Origin: Symsagittifera roscoffensis
Taxonomy: Eukaryota; Xenacoelomorpha; Acoela; Convolutidae
Length of the DNA: 64,000 nt
Reading direction: 5' to 3'
NCBI RefSeq assembly: GCF_963678635.1
Contig: NC_087063.1
Coordinates: 8,774,386 to 8,838,385 of the forward strand
Shown: one piece after another, positions 49,453-61,151 of the stretch
Position numbering within the stretch: the stretch's first letter is position 1
How the letters are laid out: the number at the start of each line of letters is the position of its first letter
Translations under genes and position numbers: made by a program
The notes under the pieces: generated by a model
The model's database searches: none
The model's input: the letters and a program-made list of their open reading frames with translations, nothing else
Told to the model about the DNA's origin: nothing

Positions 49453-50606
49453 TCACGGTAATAATTGGCAAACCCTAGGAAGCTCATGAGTTGTGCGTCT
49501 GTTCTGGGAGCTTTCCATGTCAACACAGCCTCTACTGCTTGGGTCCGGAATTACGCCATGACTGTCCACCATCCTTCCCAGATACTTGATTGAATCCCGA
49601 AGGATTTCGCATTTCGATGGTTGGCATTTCAAGCCTGCTCTTTTCATGCAGCCGAAGACCTCATCGATCCGATCAAGGTGGTCTTCCAAAGTGGGTGTTG
49701 CTATGACCACGTCATCCACGTAACACATCACAAGGTTCCCGTTCTTCTTCGTCACTCTGGTCAAAGCCTGAGCCATCAGTCTTTTAAAAGTGGCAGTGGC
49801 GTTGCACAAGCCAAAGTGCATCCTCTTTCACTGGTAAAACCCCAATTCACATGCGAATCCGGTCTTTTCTCTGTCCTTCTTCCGCAAAGGGTCCTCCCAG
49901 AAGGCAGAACCCAAGTCCAGTGTGATGAAGAAGTTGGCGTTACAAAGTTTCGAGAGGCTCTCGTCCATTCGCGGTATCGGGTACGCATATTTTATTGTCA
50001 CTGCGTTCAGGTAACGAAAGTCGCAACAGAACCTAAGCTGCCCCCTTCTTAATAGCCATGACTACCCCGCAAGCCCAAAATTTCTTTTTCCGCTCGGCCC
50101 GCTTCCGATTTATGAGGCGTCATTCGCCTTGCGCCTTCCCTATGAGGAATGGCGCCTTCCTCTAATTCTCCTTCGTGTTCGACAAAGTTGCATCAACCGA
50201 TGCCCACCCTATGTTTTGAAAATATGTTCGCTTTCCGATTTAAAACCGCCCTCAATGATTCAAAATCTACCTCACCTATTTTCCTTCTCAAGTGTTCTAC
50301 CTCCGTCAAAACCGGTTTGTCGGATTCTAGTTCATATGACGATTGGCGTTCCAGAAAGTTCGAGCAGCTCGACAAGCCGTCATTCGTTTCAGATTTCATT
50401 GAAAACAATATATTAATAGATTTAAATTCATCAATTCTCTTTAAAATTTTATCTTTTTCAGTATGATTTGGGCTTTCTTTCACATTATATCTCTTCAAGT
50501 TTTGTGTTTCTTCATAGTCGGTTGTATCGGCAAAACGTAACCAAGTTTCTTTCCACGCTGGATCGTACCCGTGGTATCCAGTGTGTTCGGCAACACACTG
50601 GCACAC
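49453..50606 (-). pseudogene. Element C pol: reverse transcriptase, decayed
   Basis: The 122-codon frame (49453-49821) holds FGLCNATATFKRLMAQAL and CYVDDVVIATPTLEDHLDRI, the gypsy RT palm with YVDD. It leaves frame after KYLGRMVDSHGV. Upstream, about 60 bp is deleted near 50060-50095 compared with element A 2480-2575, removing part of the fingers. The 137-codon frame at 50193-50606 covers the protease-RT spacer. RNA-directed DNA polymerase cannot be made from this copy. Confidence 0.7.
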
Positions 50607-50860
50607 AGCCCGTTTCGTGTTACTGAAAATCTCTGGCCTGAAATCATCGAGCTTTGACTATTTGGGTTGGGTACCAAACAAACCTGTTTACTATCATTTA
50701 GCGATTTCAAATTTCTCCTCCTAAAAATTGCTATTACAGCTTATCCCGGCTCTAGTTTTACCTTTCTACCTAACAAAATGGGTACCCTGTTTTCGTCTGT
50801 TATTATAGACATACTTAACATACTTCCGGTCCGGGTTTCAAATCCTTATTAGACCGTTGT

Positions 50861-51229
50861 TCAAGTCAATTTTATCATCACATCGAAGTTCCGGACAAAG
50901 CCAGGGCCCAGGATGAATTGGTCTGAGTCGTCCAAATTCTCAACCACCATGAAATTCATCCAAAGATCCTGTCCTCTAATGTGAAGGACCATTATCGGTG
51001 TCCTTCCGGCCACATAGATTGCTCCGCGGTTGGCGGCCACCAATCTGAGGTTCGTTGGAATTAGATCTTCCCTCGTGAAGCCCATTTTTTCCCAAGTCTT
51101 TATTGGCATCACGCTTACCACTGCTCCTGTACCCAGTAGTCCTGTTACTCGAATTTTCTTCCCATTGTCGTCTAGCAGATGTGCAGTCACATCTGCCTCG
51201 TACCCTATGTGTACTACATCTTGCTCCAT
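50861..51229 (-). pseudogene. Element C protease, active-site mutated (122 codons)
   Basis: Aligns with the element A protease: VTGLLGTGAVVSVMPIKTWE against RGLLDTGAVLSVIPIETWE. The catalytic Asp of DTG is replaced by Gly (GAC to GGC-type change), which would abolish aspartic protease activity. The flap and following DSDQFILG segment are recognisable. Confidence 0.75.
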
Positions 51230-51265
51230 CTTGGCATCATGGCCGATTCTACGGACCTTATGTTC

Positions 51266-52168
51266 TTACTGAACCAAATAGAGTTGAACCATTTGGTCAC
51301 TATCTGTTGTGACGTAGGTCTTAGTGTAGATACTTATTCCGTCAACGTTCAGCATCACTTGATACGGTCCATAGACTTCCACGTAGCGCCTGTGGAGTTT
51401 CATTGTTCGAGGGCCACCCGTTGGCAACAACGCTCGAACAGCCCTCGATTCAGTGCGTGGCTCTACCTGTCTCAGATAATCTGCATATGTGTATAAATGG
51501 ATCATAGTGAACTCTGAGTCCCGCAACTGAAAATATTGACTGTATTTTGTTTCCTTGGGCACCATTCCGAATGTCTGCACAGAGACCACATTTAGTTTCA
51601 CGCTCAAACTGCTTTTTGCTTTCATTTCTTCAACTTCTGATGCCTCGGAGGCGTTTAGCTTTTCCTGAATCTTCTCATTCTCTAGTTTGAGCTTCACCTT
51701 TTGTTCGATCTCCTTCGTCACCAATAACTGCTGAACTCTGTTTAGAGCATCCCTCGCAGTTGCCCTATAGTCGATCTTGAAATCATCCGCCGCAGTCACC
51801 GGTTCTGGTTCACGTATCTCTTTCGTTAATGCCTGCATCTTCTTCGTTGCCAGCTCTTGCGGTTTTTCTTTTCTGCGTGCCTCTGCTTCACTCAACAGGC
51901 GCGCCTTGATGGCTTTCACACCCGATAAAGCTTCCTCATGCCTTGGATGCTTGATGTTTGCCACAGCATCCCAAAACTGTGGACAATCCGATTTAAAATG
52001 ACCTTCCAAGTTACAGACGAAACACCTTGGGCCAAATTTCGCAATTACTCCTCTCATGAAATCTTCATGATTGACCTCTGACGCATTTTCATACTCGGGG
52101 CTTTCTTGCCCTGTTCGTAGATTCGACATGCTGACACATGATGGTCCACCAAACTGCAGATTGCACAA
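51266..52168 (-). pseudogene. Element C Gag: nucleocapsid zinc knuckle and linker (300 codons)
   Basis: Contains CFVCNLEGHFKSDC, a CX2CX4HX4C knuckle equivalent to element A's second one. A long charged coiled coil follows (RVQQLLVTKEIEQKVKLKLE). The first knuckle is in the adjacent frame (CAICSLVDHHVSAC, 52054-52575). Frames are broken on both sides. Confidence 0.7.
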
Positions 52169-53037
52169 GAGCGTCTCTTGTCCATGTGGTCCCTTGGGTT
52201 GTTACCTCGGTTTGCTGGTCCATTGTTAAAATTATCATAATTGTTTTTGTAATATCCAGATCTCGATGGATGCTTCAGTAAAAGATATTCTTTTGACTTG
52301 AGTCTCATTTCCTCTGGTGTCGGCGCATTGGTTGAGAGTGGCGTGTAATGTGTCACTAACATTGTTCGAAGCTCATCATTCTTCACACCGTCGATGAAAT
52401 TTGAGGCTGCTACCAGGTTCACTCTTCTGTTCGACTCATCTGGTTGGCTACGCCTTCTCAGCATCTCCAAAAAATCGAGAAAATTGTCTATCGTCTCGTC
52501 TTCACGTTGTCTCCGTTTCTCGAAGCGCATCATTGCTTGGTGTCCTTCCAACCCTGAGCCAAAACGATTTAACAAGATTTAAAAGATTTTTTCAGCAGTA
52601 TCCCGTTGGTATTGCTTTTTGGCCATTACACAATTTAGGGCTGTCCCTTCCAGGTTACTGGTGAGCGCACTGCATTCTTGTCTTTCTGACAAGTCCTCCT
52701 CTTCAAAATTCAGTTTCATTACCTCTATCCAGGTATCAATACAGCCATCAGATTCGTCTTTATAGAATCTTGATTTCTTAAAAACCCTTCTGGACTTTTC
52801 ACTGCGTTCATTGGTTCTAGATAACCTCGTTAGGAAGGTTTCCAAGGACCTGTTCAGAGGTTCAAAGGCTGTGGCCATTGATGTAGCGTCCCTAGAATGC
52901 CCCGCTTGAGCAGCATTGCCCCATGACAGAGGCTCTGGATTTTCCCTCCTGTCCGAATCGCTGGGATGACTTCTTCCTTTATTCGCATGACTCCAGTTCC
53001 TGGAATCACATCTTACAGTCGCAAGTGTATCTTGCAT
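52054..53037 (-). pseudogene. Element C Gag: capsid-like region (two frames)
   Basis: The 152-codon frame (52579-53037) with YKDESDGCIDTWIEVMKLNF and the 173-codon frame (52054-52575) starting MLNRFGSGLEGHQAMMRFEK are collinear with element A capsid. They are split by one nonsense codon at 52576-52578, where element A has Glu (KIFEILLNRFGSG). This is the particle-forming Gag core, inactivated. Confidence 0.75.
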
Positions 53038-53568
53038 CGGTCGTTCGTTTGAGGTCGGCCTGATGCCAGTTGAACTTCTCTGATGTTTGAACCCCGTGGC
53101 CTATTGTCCCCTGTGGCATAGCTGGATGAACTGCCTCTTCCTCTAGTGGATCCATGTGTCCTTCTCCTATTCGGTTGTTCATTGAAGTTCACTCTCGGCT
53201 CCCTGCTTGGTTCTCCCGAGTTCGGTTCACCATTCTTCGATCCACTCCTGCTGCCTAGTAGCCCATTCAACCTATCCTTGATAGCCTGAATTCGCCTCTC
53301 CATCATTGCGCCTATCTTCGTGTCGAGGATCCCAAGAGTCTGCTCTTGTTGAATTCTCAACTTCTCCATGTCATCTCTCAATTGTAACTCCCTCTGCTCA
53401 GCTTCCCTCGTCATTCGCGACAAGTTCTTAGCCAAGTGTTCATCCGTTCTCTTCTTCAAGCGTTTTTCGCTTCTGCTGACTTCTTGTCTGTCACAGTTGA
53501 TCTCTTCCCGTAAGGTTTTCTCTCTCGATGTGGAGTGCCCTTTCTAGTTCACTCATTCTTAAGGACCT
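53013..53568 (-). pseudogene. Element C Gag: coiled-coil region
   Basis: The 148-codon frame (53013-53459) reads MKKRTDEHLAKNLSRMTREA and further heptads, like the coiled coil straddling the frame break in element A. It leaves frame before the capsid. Confidence 0.6.
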
Positions 53569-54697
53569 TTATTCATTCTGTTCTCCTATGCTGCCCACTA
53601 TGTTGGTCAAGGCTTCTTCGATTGATGGTCCGTTGTCCAATAATGGCGATACAAGTGGCGGTGTCACCCTGTCGGTCCCAGGTAGCTTGGTGCTGGTCGC
53701 GACTCGGGACTTGATTCTCTGCCTCGACGTCTTTTCATGATCGACTTCTGGATCCGCAGGTGGGTTACATAGCCCTGTGTTTCTATTCTTCCCAGTTCGC
53801 ATGTCCGATTTCGTCATGGTCACAAAGTCTCCTGAGGGGCCTGATCCGTTTTGGGTCTTGCTTATTGTCCTCACTACACGAAATTGGTCCATGGAGCCAG
53901 TCTCTTTATCGGTCTATGCGTCATTCTCCTGAGTCGAACTTTTGAGGGTGACTTGAGATCCAAACTCATCTTGCTCGTGATCGTCATGCTCCTCTTCCTG
54001 GGCTTCTGCTTCATCGCCTGTACCCGTTCCCATGGTAAATGGAAAGAAGTTTCCCAAAGTGTTCTTCACTCTTTGGGAAAACGAGGAGGATGTTGCCGGT
54101 TTCTCCGTCACGCTGTGCATCATAGTGTTGTTCGTGGGTGATCTTGTAGTCAGCTATTTTTTTAGTAGAGATGTCGGACAGTTCTGACATCTCTTCCTGG
54201 TCTAGAGTCCCGGTGGAAGTGGCGAAATCTTGGCCTTGTTCTATTAGTAGATTCACTCGCCAATTTTCTGTTTCCTCTCCTTGTCGGTCCATGTCCGTCC
54301 CGGTTCTCATCCATGGCAGGTTCCGGATGGACCTCTACTTCTAATATTGCCTTTTCTCCTTCTGAGGACTTTTGACTCCTGGTTTCAAACATTCCTCTCT
54401 TTCAATTTTCTTCCCTTTGTCGGTCCGGGTTCGTGTAATCCTTTCCACAAAAGGGTCGCTCATTGCCTTTCTTTGTTTCTCTGGTCTGAATTTCCTGGAG
54501 ATATAACTTAGTTTAGGTATCCTTGACTTGTCTAGACTCTTTTTCAATTTTTCATTTCTTACTGCCTTTACACTCGATTCGATTGCTAGTGTTGACACTG
54601 ATAATAATAACACAACCCAAAAAATTCCAAATCTCTTAAATAATGACCACGAATCCTTGTATGTTATCACAGTACAGTGTGTATACAAGTTATTCAC
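53569..54697 (-). pseudogene. Element C Gag N-terminal region, decayed
   Basis: A series of short frames (54341-54697, 54011-54310, 53914-54123, 53569-53892). SFSQRVKNTLGNFFPFTMGT resembles the amphipathic element A segment SFTEKLGIMFGIK. The uppermost frame begins with a hydrophobic segment (GIFWVVLLLSVSTLAI), which may be chance. Confidence 0.45.
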
Positions 54698-55291
54698 TGT
54701 AAGCGATTATTAGTTGTAAGATATGAAGCTAGCACAGACTGATGATATCAATATATATAAAAAATAGTGTGCCCACTACCCAATCAGGAACAGATATTTT
54801 TGATTTAAAACCAAAAATAAAGGAAAATAAAAATATTTTCAATGAACAACGTTTTGTACTTTTGTACTTTAGTCAGTCGCAATGTTATAGTCGAATTTGT
54901 TTCCAAAGAAAGAGCTTTCCCTGCTTGCTGCTGCACCAAACAGACAAAACTTGAAGGCAGTAATTTTCTCAATTGGGCGTCTATTGCATCCACCGAGTCC
55001 TGTGTTACCTATCTGCCTTCGGATTGCCCGAGCTAGACCTACTAAAATCCTCAAGGCAATCACTTTTCCAAAAAACGATTTGGAATTCAATCCAAACAAA
55101 TCAGTAACAAACTCTTGTTAAGTATAGACCTAGTGTCGCGAATATCCGGGTTTAGAACTGTTTTTTTTAGGCTGGTCTTTTAAAAAAGGCAAGTTACCAG
55201 TGCTGTCACTGGTTCCTAGCCTGTCTCCTAATATTCTAATACCTTTCACTATTTACTTCTCTTTTGTCTACTTAAGTTTCGACAAAAATAA
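54698..55291 (-). other. Leader between gag and minisatellite, element C
   Basis: No supported ORF or repeat. It corresponds by position to 6580-6831 of element A. Confidence 0.35.
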
Positions 55292-55528
55292 GACTCCTCC
55301 GGATTGGCAAAATTGGGACCCCTCCGGATTGGCAGAAATAGGACCCTTCCGGATTTGCAGAATAGGACCCCTTCGGATTGGCAAAATTGAGACCCCTCCG
55401 GATTGGCAAAATTTTGGGACCCTTCCGGATTGGTACAAATAGGACCCCTTCGGATTGAGAAAATTGGAACCCCTCCGGATTGGCAAATATTTGAGACACT
55501 TCCGGATTGGGACCCCTCCGGGTTTGTA
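55292..55528. repeat. 22-26-bp minisatellite (GGACCCCTCCGGATTGGCAAAAT)
   Basis: About ten imperfect copies with core CTCCGGATTGGCA or CTTCGGATTG and variable spacers. Isolated relatives of the core occur nearby (about 56100, 56572, 56812, 57845). The pseudo-ORFs rich in PIRRG/DWQN are repeat artefacts. It sits upstream of element C gag just as the TGTCCCAAGAC array sits upstream of element A gag. Confidence 0.92.
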
Positions 55529-57179
55529 AAAATCTCTTTTTATGATACTTTTAAAATGTCCACCCGATAATCTTCCGGATACGTTCTCCGATGCTATTAT
55601 GCTGTAGTGACTAACTAGGAAGGGTGTGTTTTAAGTCCATAGACTCTTTCAGACTGAAGCTAAGCTGCTTATTTGACAATTCTCCCTAACTGTGAAGGGT
55701 ATTATAACTAGCCTAGTTTCGATTTGACTATGGTTTTCTGGTTTCCCTAGCCCTCCCTTTTTGTCTAGAACAGCGTTAAACAGCCTTAATCAACCGTCAT
55801 TGCCCTTTGGTAGGGGTATAAGGGCTTTCCAAAGTTTTTTAAACAAAACGTGAAGGGGTTACCCTCATTATTTGGTAATATTGCTAAAAACAATCCTTAA
55901 AAAATTTTACGTGTCTTTTTTCTAAAGTCAAAAAGTTTCTCTCTTATACGTGCCGCCTAACTTTTTTTTGCAATTCTTATCTTTTCAACCTAAAAATTAT
56001 TGATCCAAGCTCAGAAGGCCTATACTTTTCTAGTTCAATGCAAAAGACCCGATCTAAAACATTACAGCTGAAAACAAATTGACAAAAACCATGCTATTTG
56101 GACCCTTCCGGGTTGATGAATCCACTAAATCAAACACGTTAAACTCGATATCACTGTAACCCGGACAGTTATCGACAAACGGGCTTTAAAATTTGTCGAT
56201 TCAATAGTGAATGTTGTCCAGGCAAGAATTTTTACTGTCCTAACACAAAAATTTCAAAAAGTTTTCTTATTTTGTAGCGTTTCGTTTTTTGAAAAATCAA
56301 GAAAAATTTTTTGGTACCCAATTAGTTCCAACCACTTCTGAACTAAACTCAACCGGTTCTACCTATTAAACTAGTACAGTTACGATGTAACTCACTAATT
56401 TTGCGCTTTTTTTTGTTTCAAAAAACATCGATATCTCAAAAATCGCGATTTGTGGGGGATCAAAATATCGCTATTTTGACCCTAAAAACCGGTTTGCTCA
56501 CTGTGTTTTTCACAGAAAGACGGTATAGGAGTTTTAATATAGGCTGTATAAATAGTAATACTGGTAATAACAAATCCCTCCGGGTTTGTTCAATATCCGA
56601 ACTAAGGTGCTTAACTCGGAAATTCGCAGTTCGGTGAAGGGTCACTACAGCGCAGTCACTGTCTAGCCCCCCACAGATTAATATCTCACTTTTTTGTACC
56701 AAAAGGGATACAAAGCTTGTTAACGATACCCAACAGTCGATTGGTGTTGTCCTTGAGCCCCTTATTGTCGCTGCTTGCACTGCTTGCCGGATCAGTCTTC
56801 TTCTCCTATCCCGAGACCCCTCGGGATTGAGCGCAAATTAGCATTAACGCGCTCAAATACTCAAATTACCCTACAGTACAAGCACCACAAACGGGCCACA
56901 ATTTTGATCCTAACGATACTGATTGATATAAATGCCTGTAACCACAATATATCTAACAAAAACAAGCGGTCGTATCAAAGGATCGGATCACATCTCGTGA
57001 CTTCTACTGATTTTATAATTTTTTTAACTGTTTTTGGTTTTTTCGGTTATTTATTTGTTTTTTGTTTCTTCTTTGGTACTCTTACTTTTTGTTCGGTTTC
57101 CTGTATGTCTTTAAGTGTTTTAGTCACGTACCACTCAGGAAATGACGGGACCGCGAATGCCCCCACCCTTCCTGGCTCG
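55529..57179. other. AT-rich leader region, no gene seen
   Basis: Beyond scattered single copies of the CCTTCCGGATT motif and T-rich runs I see no gene, RNA or ordered repeat. Probably the long 5' leader of element C. Confidence 0.4.
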
Positions 57180-58010
57180 TGAATTTTCGGTCTTAACTAT
57201 GTTAAAAAGCTATTCACGGGAATCCGGACGGCTTCTGCGTTCCGAATTACCCTTCCGCCCCGGTGGTTGGGGCGTTGTTTTGAGCATCCGCTCGGCGCGG
57301 AGTTTTCGTTACCGGTTCTGCCGGTCATGATGGTAAAAAAGAATAACACCCAGGAGCGCCATAAAAACATCTATGTAACATTCGCCCGGAAGTACAGATC
57401 GACACGGAAAATAAAGCTAGGTTCTAAAACGATTGGCCAGCGTCTAAACAGATCTCTACATGCTTTTCACCGTTTCTGCCGAAGCCGGTTCTTTTGGTGG
57501 TTTTTCTAACATCGGGTCGACAAAAAAACGTTACTTCGTCCGGCTTCGATCAGAACGCTCTAATTAACTTAATTATATGCAAAATAGTGAGCTCATGGCT
57601 GGTTCTCAGTATCCCCAGACCACGAGGTCACTCCTAAGAACATGGCTACTTCTTATTTTTTTAATTACCATTGTTTTTGTTCAGTAGATAAAATCATCAT
57701 CTCCATCGAAGATGGATCAACCCTTTCCCCCAACTCTTAGCTTCTCATGATCTGAAAACGAATTTGGTATTAATTAAATTCAACTCAAGACATTCCTGGA
57801 AGCTGAAAATTGTTAAAATAACGAGTTAAAGTTCTCTGCCGAGACCCTTCCGGATTCTGGAATCCGGAGAAATAACGCTCTTATTTCTTCTCGGAAGGCT
57901 GGACATGTCGTCCCAACACCCTTCCTTGTTCTCGCGAACTGCTCAGTAACGATTGTAGCGACACAATCGTTACAACTCGGAGCGGTTAATGACATTTTCT
58001 AGTCACAATC
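57180..58010 (-). repeat. LTR-like block upstream of element C gag
   Basis: Shares with 8950-9150 the segment ACACCCAGGAGCGCCATAAA and the preceding TTAAAAAGCTA...CCGCC stretch. It also shares a diverged form of the inverted-repeat motif (57698-57722, ending GATGGATCAACC). More decayed than the other two blocks; ends undefined. Confidence 0.4.
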
Positions 58011-58137
58011 TCCATCTGCTGTCGTTTTTCCGTTGTTCTCTCTGAGAAGCTTAGTGTTCTGATTTCGCAGTTTCAGTGTGTGCGAAATAACAAAAGGTTA
58101 CGTGTCGTTCACGTCCAAATCGAAAATTAAAAAATTA

Positions 58138-58303
58138 GCATGTCAGTCAAAAAACTAACCCCTCCCAATTTGTCTGATCGTTCAAGTAACGTCACTAATT
58201 CATCAAAACGATCAATCTTCTCGGATAGATGTTCCAATAAATTTTCGAATGCGAAATTGCATTTTAACCATTCTGGTCGAATGTCACAGATCTAATGCAC
58301 ACA
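58138..58303 (-). pseudogene. Conserved coding remnant 'delta', second copy
   Basis: The frame reads CDIRPEWLKCNFAFENLLEH then LSEKIDRFDELVTLLERSDK, with an in-frame stop shortly upstream. Protein-level match to 10187-10441 (see there). The flanking non-coding 58010-58138 also matches 10040-10187. Confidence 0.5.
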
Positions 58304-58399
58304 GTCTAACAGAAAACCTCTGTCTAACAGAAAAACCGAAGAACTGGCTACGGGGGTGTTCTTATTTTTATCTAGAGTGTGGTAGAGGGGATAGCATGG

Positions 58400-59350
58400 T
58401 TGTGGCGCTTAAGCGGAATCGATCCTAAAGCTCTGTATCTAATCGAACTGCGAGTTGGCTCCGACAGAATGAGGTATCTATGTAACAGTCGCCTACTTAA
58501 GTCACATATAAGGTTAAAGAAAAATAGGCCCTATAACCACTGGCTCAAAAGTCAGGGACACTATCTCCTGTGTTTTTCTACCTCGAACGGTCGGAGCCAA
58601 TTCGGTTCATTTGCGACTAAAAACCTCGTTACAGCTTAACGGCCACTACCAAAATACCCCCCTACTCTAGAAAATAAGAACTTCCCCATACATAGGTCTC
58701 ACAATACCCAAAATACGCGAACGCCGTTAAAAACAGGGTCGGAACATTCCGTTTTGGTTGCCTTTTATTAGACAGTGGAACTTTGATCCATTTCAGATGG
58801 ATCAACCTAAAACTCTCCTTACCTCAACATAACAATTACAAAACACACTCAAGAAAGCTAAATTGGGTACTCACATACTAGCACACTCGAGAATTGGATA
58901 ACTAAATTAATCAGCAACTCTAGCATTAAAGGGAATTAAGTTTTAACTCAAGAAGTTTGCAATTAATGAATTCCAGCAAAGGAAATGAGTTTTGACTTGA
59001 GAGATAAGTTTTGGGGCTGGACCATTGGGAGATCTCGGTGGTCCACCTTTCCGCCGAAAGATCACTCTGGTCCACTTCTAATTAAAAACTTCTCTTCTTC
59101 CAATCGTTGTGTCTCCTATTTCAGGATAAGACAGCTCTACTCTAGTGTGATTTTATGTCTGGAAATTGCCAATAGCATTTTCCCGCTGCTTTTTTCGACC
59201 ACTTTTCCGCGATTAGTTCGATTGTTCTGATCTTATTTTTGTGAGATTTTCAGTTGTCGCGAGAAATTTGAGCATGACATGCTCAATTCGAATTTTTCAC
59301 GTTGATCGTTTTGCTCAAGGTCAAACTTCCAAATATGACCGACTGGCACA
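58400..59350 (-). repeat. LTR-like block downstream of element D gamma
   Basis: The best match to 8950-10050 over nearly its full length, including AAAAATAGGCCCTATAACCA, the perfect inverted repeat at 58783-58805, and GGTCAAACTTCCAAATATGA near 59320. The short plus-strand ORFs inside it are not conserved in the other block. Confidence 0.55.
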
Positions 59351-59792
59351 TACTCACCGGACTCAAGATCGATGTCCTCATCGCGTGTTGCCGTCTGCCA
59401 GTGAATCCCCAGAATATTGAGTGTTGCTCAAGATACAGTACCAATAGTCATTTACAGAAGTTTGCAGCAGGTTTTAATTTCATCTACGCCCCAAAATTCA
59501 CAACCATGCAAAATTGTCATACTATCGCTAAACAGCCATCAAAATCTGCATACACCTGAAACTTAATTTTCCGCTTTGCAATCTAATGATTAAAATTTCT
59601 TTTGTCTTATCAAATCAGAAAATTGTCATGCACAATTTTGATTTATATAATAGATATAGTGTATTAATAACAAAATTTCGTTTCGTTAAAATTTCTTTTT
59701 CGCGATCTCAGATTTCATCCGAGTTCACACTCGAGCCCCTTCCTTTCCGTCTCAAGACTCACGAATCAAGAAACCCACATTGAGCTCCCTGC
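59351..59792. other. AT-rich spacer, no gene seen
   Basis: Between the LTR-like block and the gamma stop codon; no motif recognised. Confidence 0.35.
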
Positions 59793-60389
59793 TCACTTCG
59801 GATTCCTAGGCTTCGAAGTGCTAGGACCTGATGAATTTGACACCGTAATCTGCCTTAGCAGCGCTTCCTCATCATTGGAGCTGATAACGATCTCTTCCCA
59901 CGCCTTTAGTTGTTCGTAGGATCTTATCCACTCCCTCTGCTCTTGCAACCTTTTTGCCTGGTTTGGCAAACCCTTCACTTTCGATTCCCTGTTCATGCAA
60001 AAGGAGTTGTGAAGACTCAGGCTCACATTCTTCGCTAAGTCTTCTTCCAATATTGCTTCTCTCGCCTTGGTATTATCTCGAGACACCCTACCAACTCTCT
60101 TCCAACCCGTCGTAATCGCATTTCGATGGGTCAGCAAAGGTCTCCTGAAGGCTTCCGGTCCTATCTCCGCCAAAAATTCTCCGCTCAAGAGTTCTTCTCC
60201 CCAGATTTCACTCAAGTCATCTCTTTGTTCCCTTGGTACAGACCCAGGATCTTCCTCAACAGTCTGTGTGAATGGTGCGACATTCGAGCCAGTCGTACGC
60301 ACTTGGGTACCGAGAAGGCTGTGTCTATTAGTATCCTCTGGCTGGATACCTCTACCGTCGCCAGGTGTAATGGATAGTGGCTTCCACAT
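59793..60389 (-). CDS. Accessory protein gamma, element D (198 codons)
   Basis: Contains LLTHRNAITTGWKRVGRVSR and EDLAKNVSLSLHNSFCMNRE, conserved in element C (11609-11839), and a Ser/Pro-rich end. It overlaps the 3' end of beta by 178 bp in another frame. The beta-like alignment continues in this frame (SVPREQRDDLSEIWGEEL against VPERTKQELEPTLGKK), so beta and gamma were probably one protein split here by a single-base indel near 60240. Function unknown. Confidence 0.5.
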   Translation of the reverse strand: MWKPLSITPGDGRGIQPEDTNRHSLLGTQVRTTGSNVAPFTQTVEEDPGSVPREQRDDLSEIWGEELLSGEFLAEIGPEAFRRPLLTHRNAITTGWKRVGRVSRDNTKAREAILEEDLAKNVSLSLHNSFCMNRESKVKGLPNQAKRLQEQREWIRSYEQLKAWEEIVISSNDEEALLRQITVSNSSGPSTSKPRNPK

Positions 60390-61147
60390 AGGTTGGCCAT
60401 GACTGATCCCACCAAGGACTTCGCATTTACTGGCAGACTATAGGCCTCGCTCACGGGAAACCCCATTTCCGCCTCAAGCCGAAGCTTCCACCCTCTGATG
60501 GGCTTCTGAGTTATTTGCAATACTCCAGGCCATGATTCCACGCTCAGCGCTGTCACTAAATGGTGCTCAGACTCCAGCATCTCTAGGGACTGTAAGCTGC
60601 ACATCCGCGAGAATAACCCCAACGCCGTTGCTATATTCACAATAGTGTTCGTGTAACACTCAGCCACTATCTGCACATCACTCTTCTCTCTTTCTGTCAC
60701 GTCGCCAAACCAAGCGACTAGATCTTTTCTCTGGAAAGACTTCACTCTGACACATGATCGTCCATCACAAGTGTGCTCTCCGCCTCCACGCTTCAGGTCA
60801 AGACAACTACCGGGTTCCAACTTCTTCACTGATCCCAGCTTACTCATCGCCTCAGCTGACTCTTTGCTCTGAGGCAGGATCAGCTTGTGTATCACATTCA
60901 GAGTTCCCAAGTCTTCAGCCTTCGTCGGGGCCAGCTTCACTCGCTCCATGACCTCTTCAATCAAGCTTGCGTGGAGATGTGGGCACCAGGACGGTCTCAG
61001 CAACTTCCAAACCGTTCCTAAATTCGTAATCAACATGCCATTCCCATTCCCTATTTTCAATTCTACTCTCTTGTTCGAGCGCGATACCCTGATCACCTTT
61101 GGCATCCTCTCAAGTATCAGGCCTAGGCTCGGTTTTTCTCGTTCCAC
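60212..61147 (-). CDS. Accessory protein beta, element D (311 aa)
   Basis: Starts MEREKPSLGLILERMPKVIR. An N-terminal basic domain is followed by a Cys-containing segment (EPGSCLDLKRGGGEHTCDGR), then NIATALGLFSRMCSLQSLEM and PKCVRLARMSHHSHRLLRKI. The latter segments are shared with element C (12331-13171, and again at 11187-11608). Starts 5 bp after the alpha stop (61152), which looks like a compact gene order. No signal peptide, membrane helix or enzyme motif. Unknown family carried by these elements. Confidence 0.55.
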   Translation of the reverse strand: MEREKPSLGLILERMPKVIRVSRSNKRVELKIGNGNGMLITNLGTVWKLLRPSWCPHLHASLIEEVMERVKLAPTKAEDLGTLNVIHKLILPQSKESAEAMSKLGSVKKLEPGSCLDLKRGGGEHTCDGRSCVRVKSFQRKDLVAWFGDVTEREKSDVQIVAECYTNTIVNIATALGLFSRMCSLQSLEMLESEHHLVTALSVESWPGVLQITQKPIRGWKLRLEAEMGFPVSEAYSLPVNAKSLVGSVMANLCGSHYPLHLATVEVSSQRILIDTAFSVPKCVRLARMSHHSHRLLRKILGLYQGNKEMT

Positions 61148-61151
61148 TGAA

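Noticed and set aside
55268..55499. Short ORFs rich in PIRRG or DWQN
   Set aside because: Products of the 22-26-bp minisatellite.
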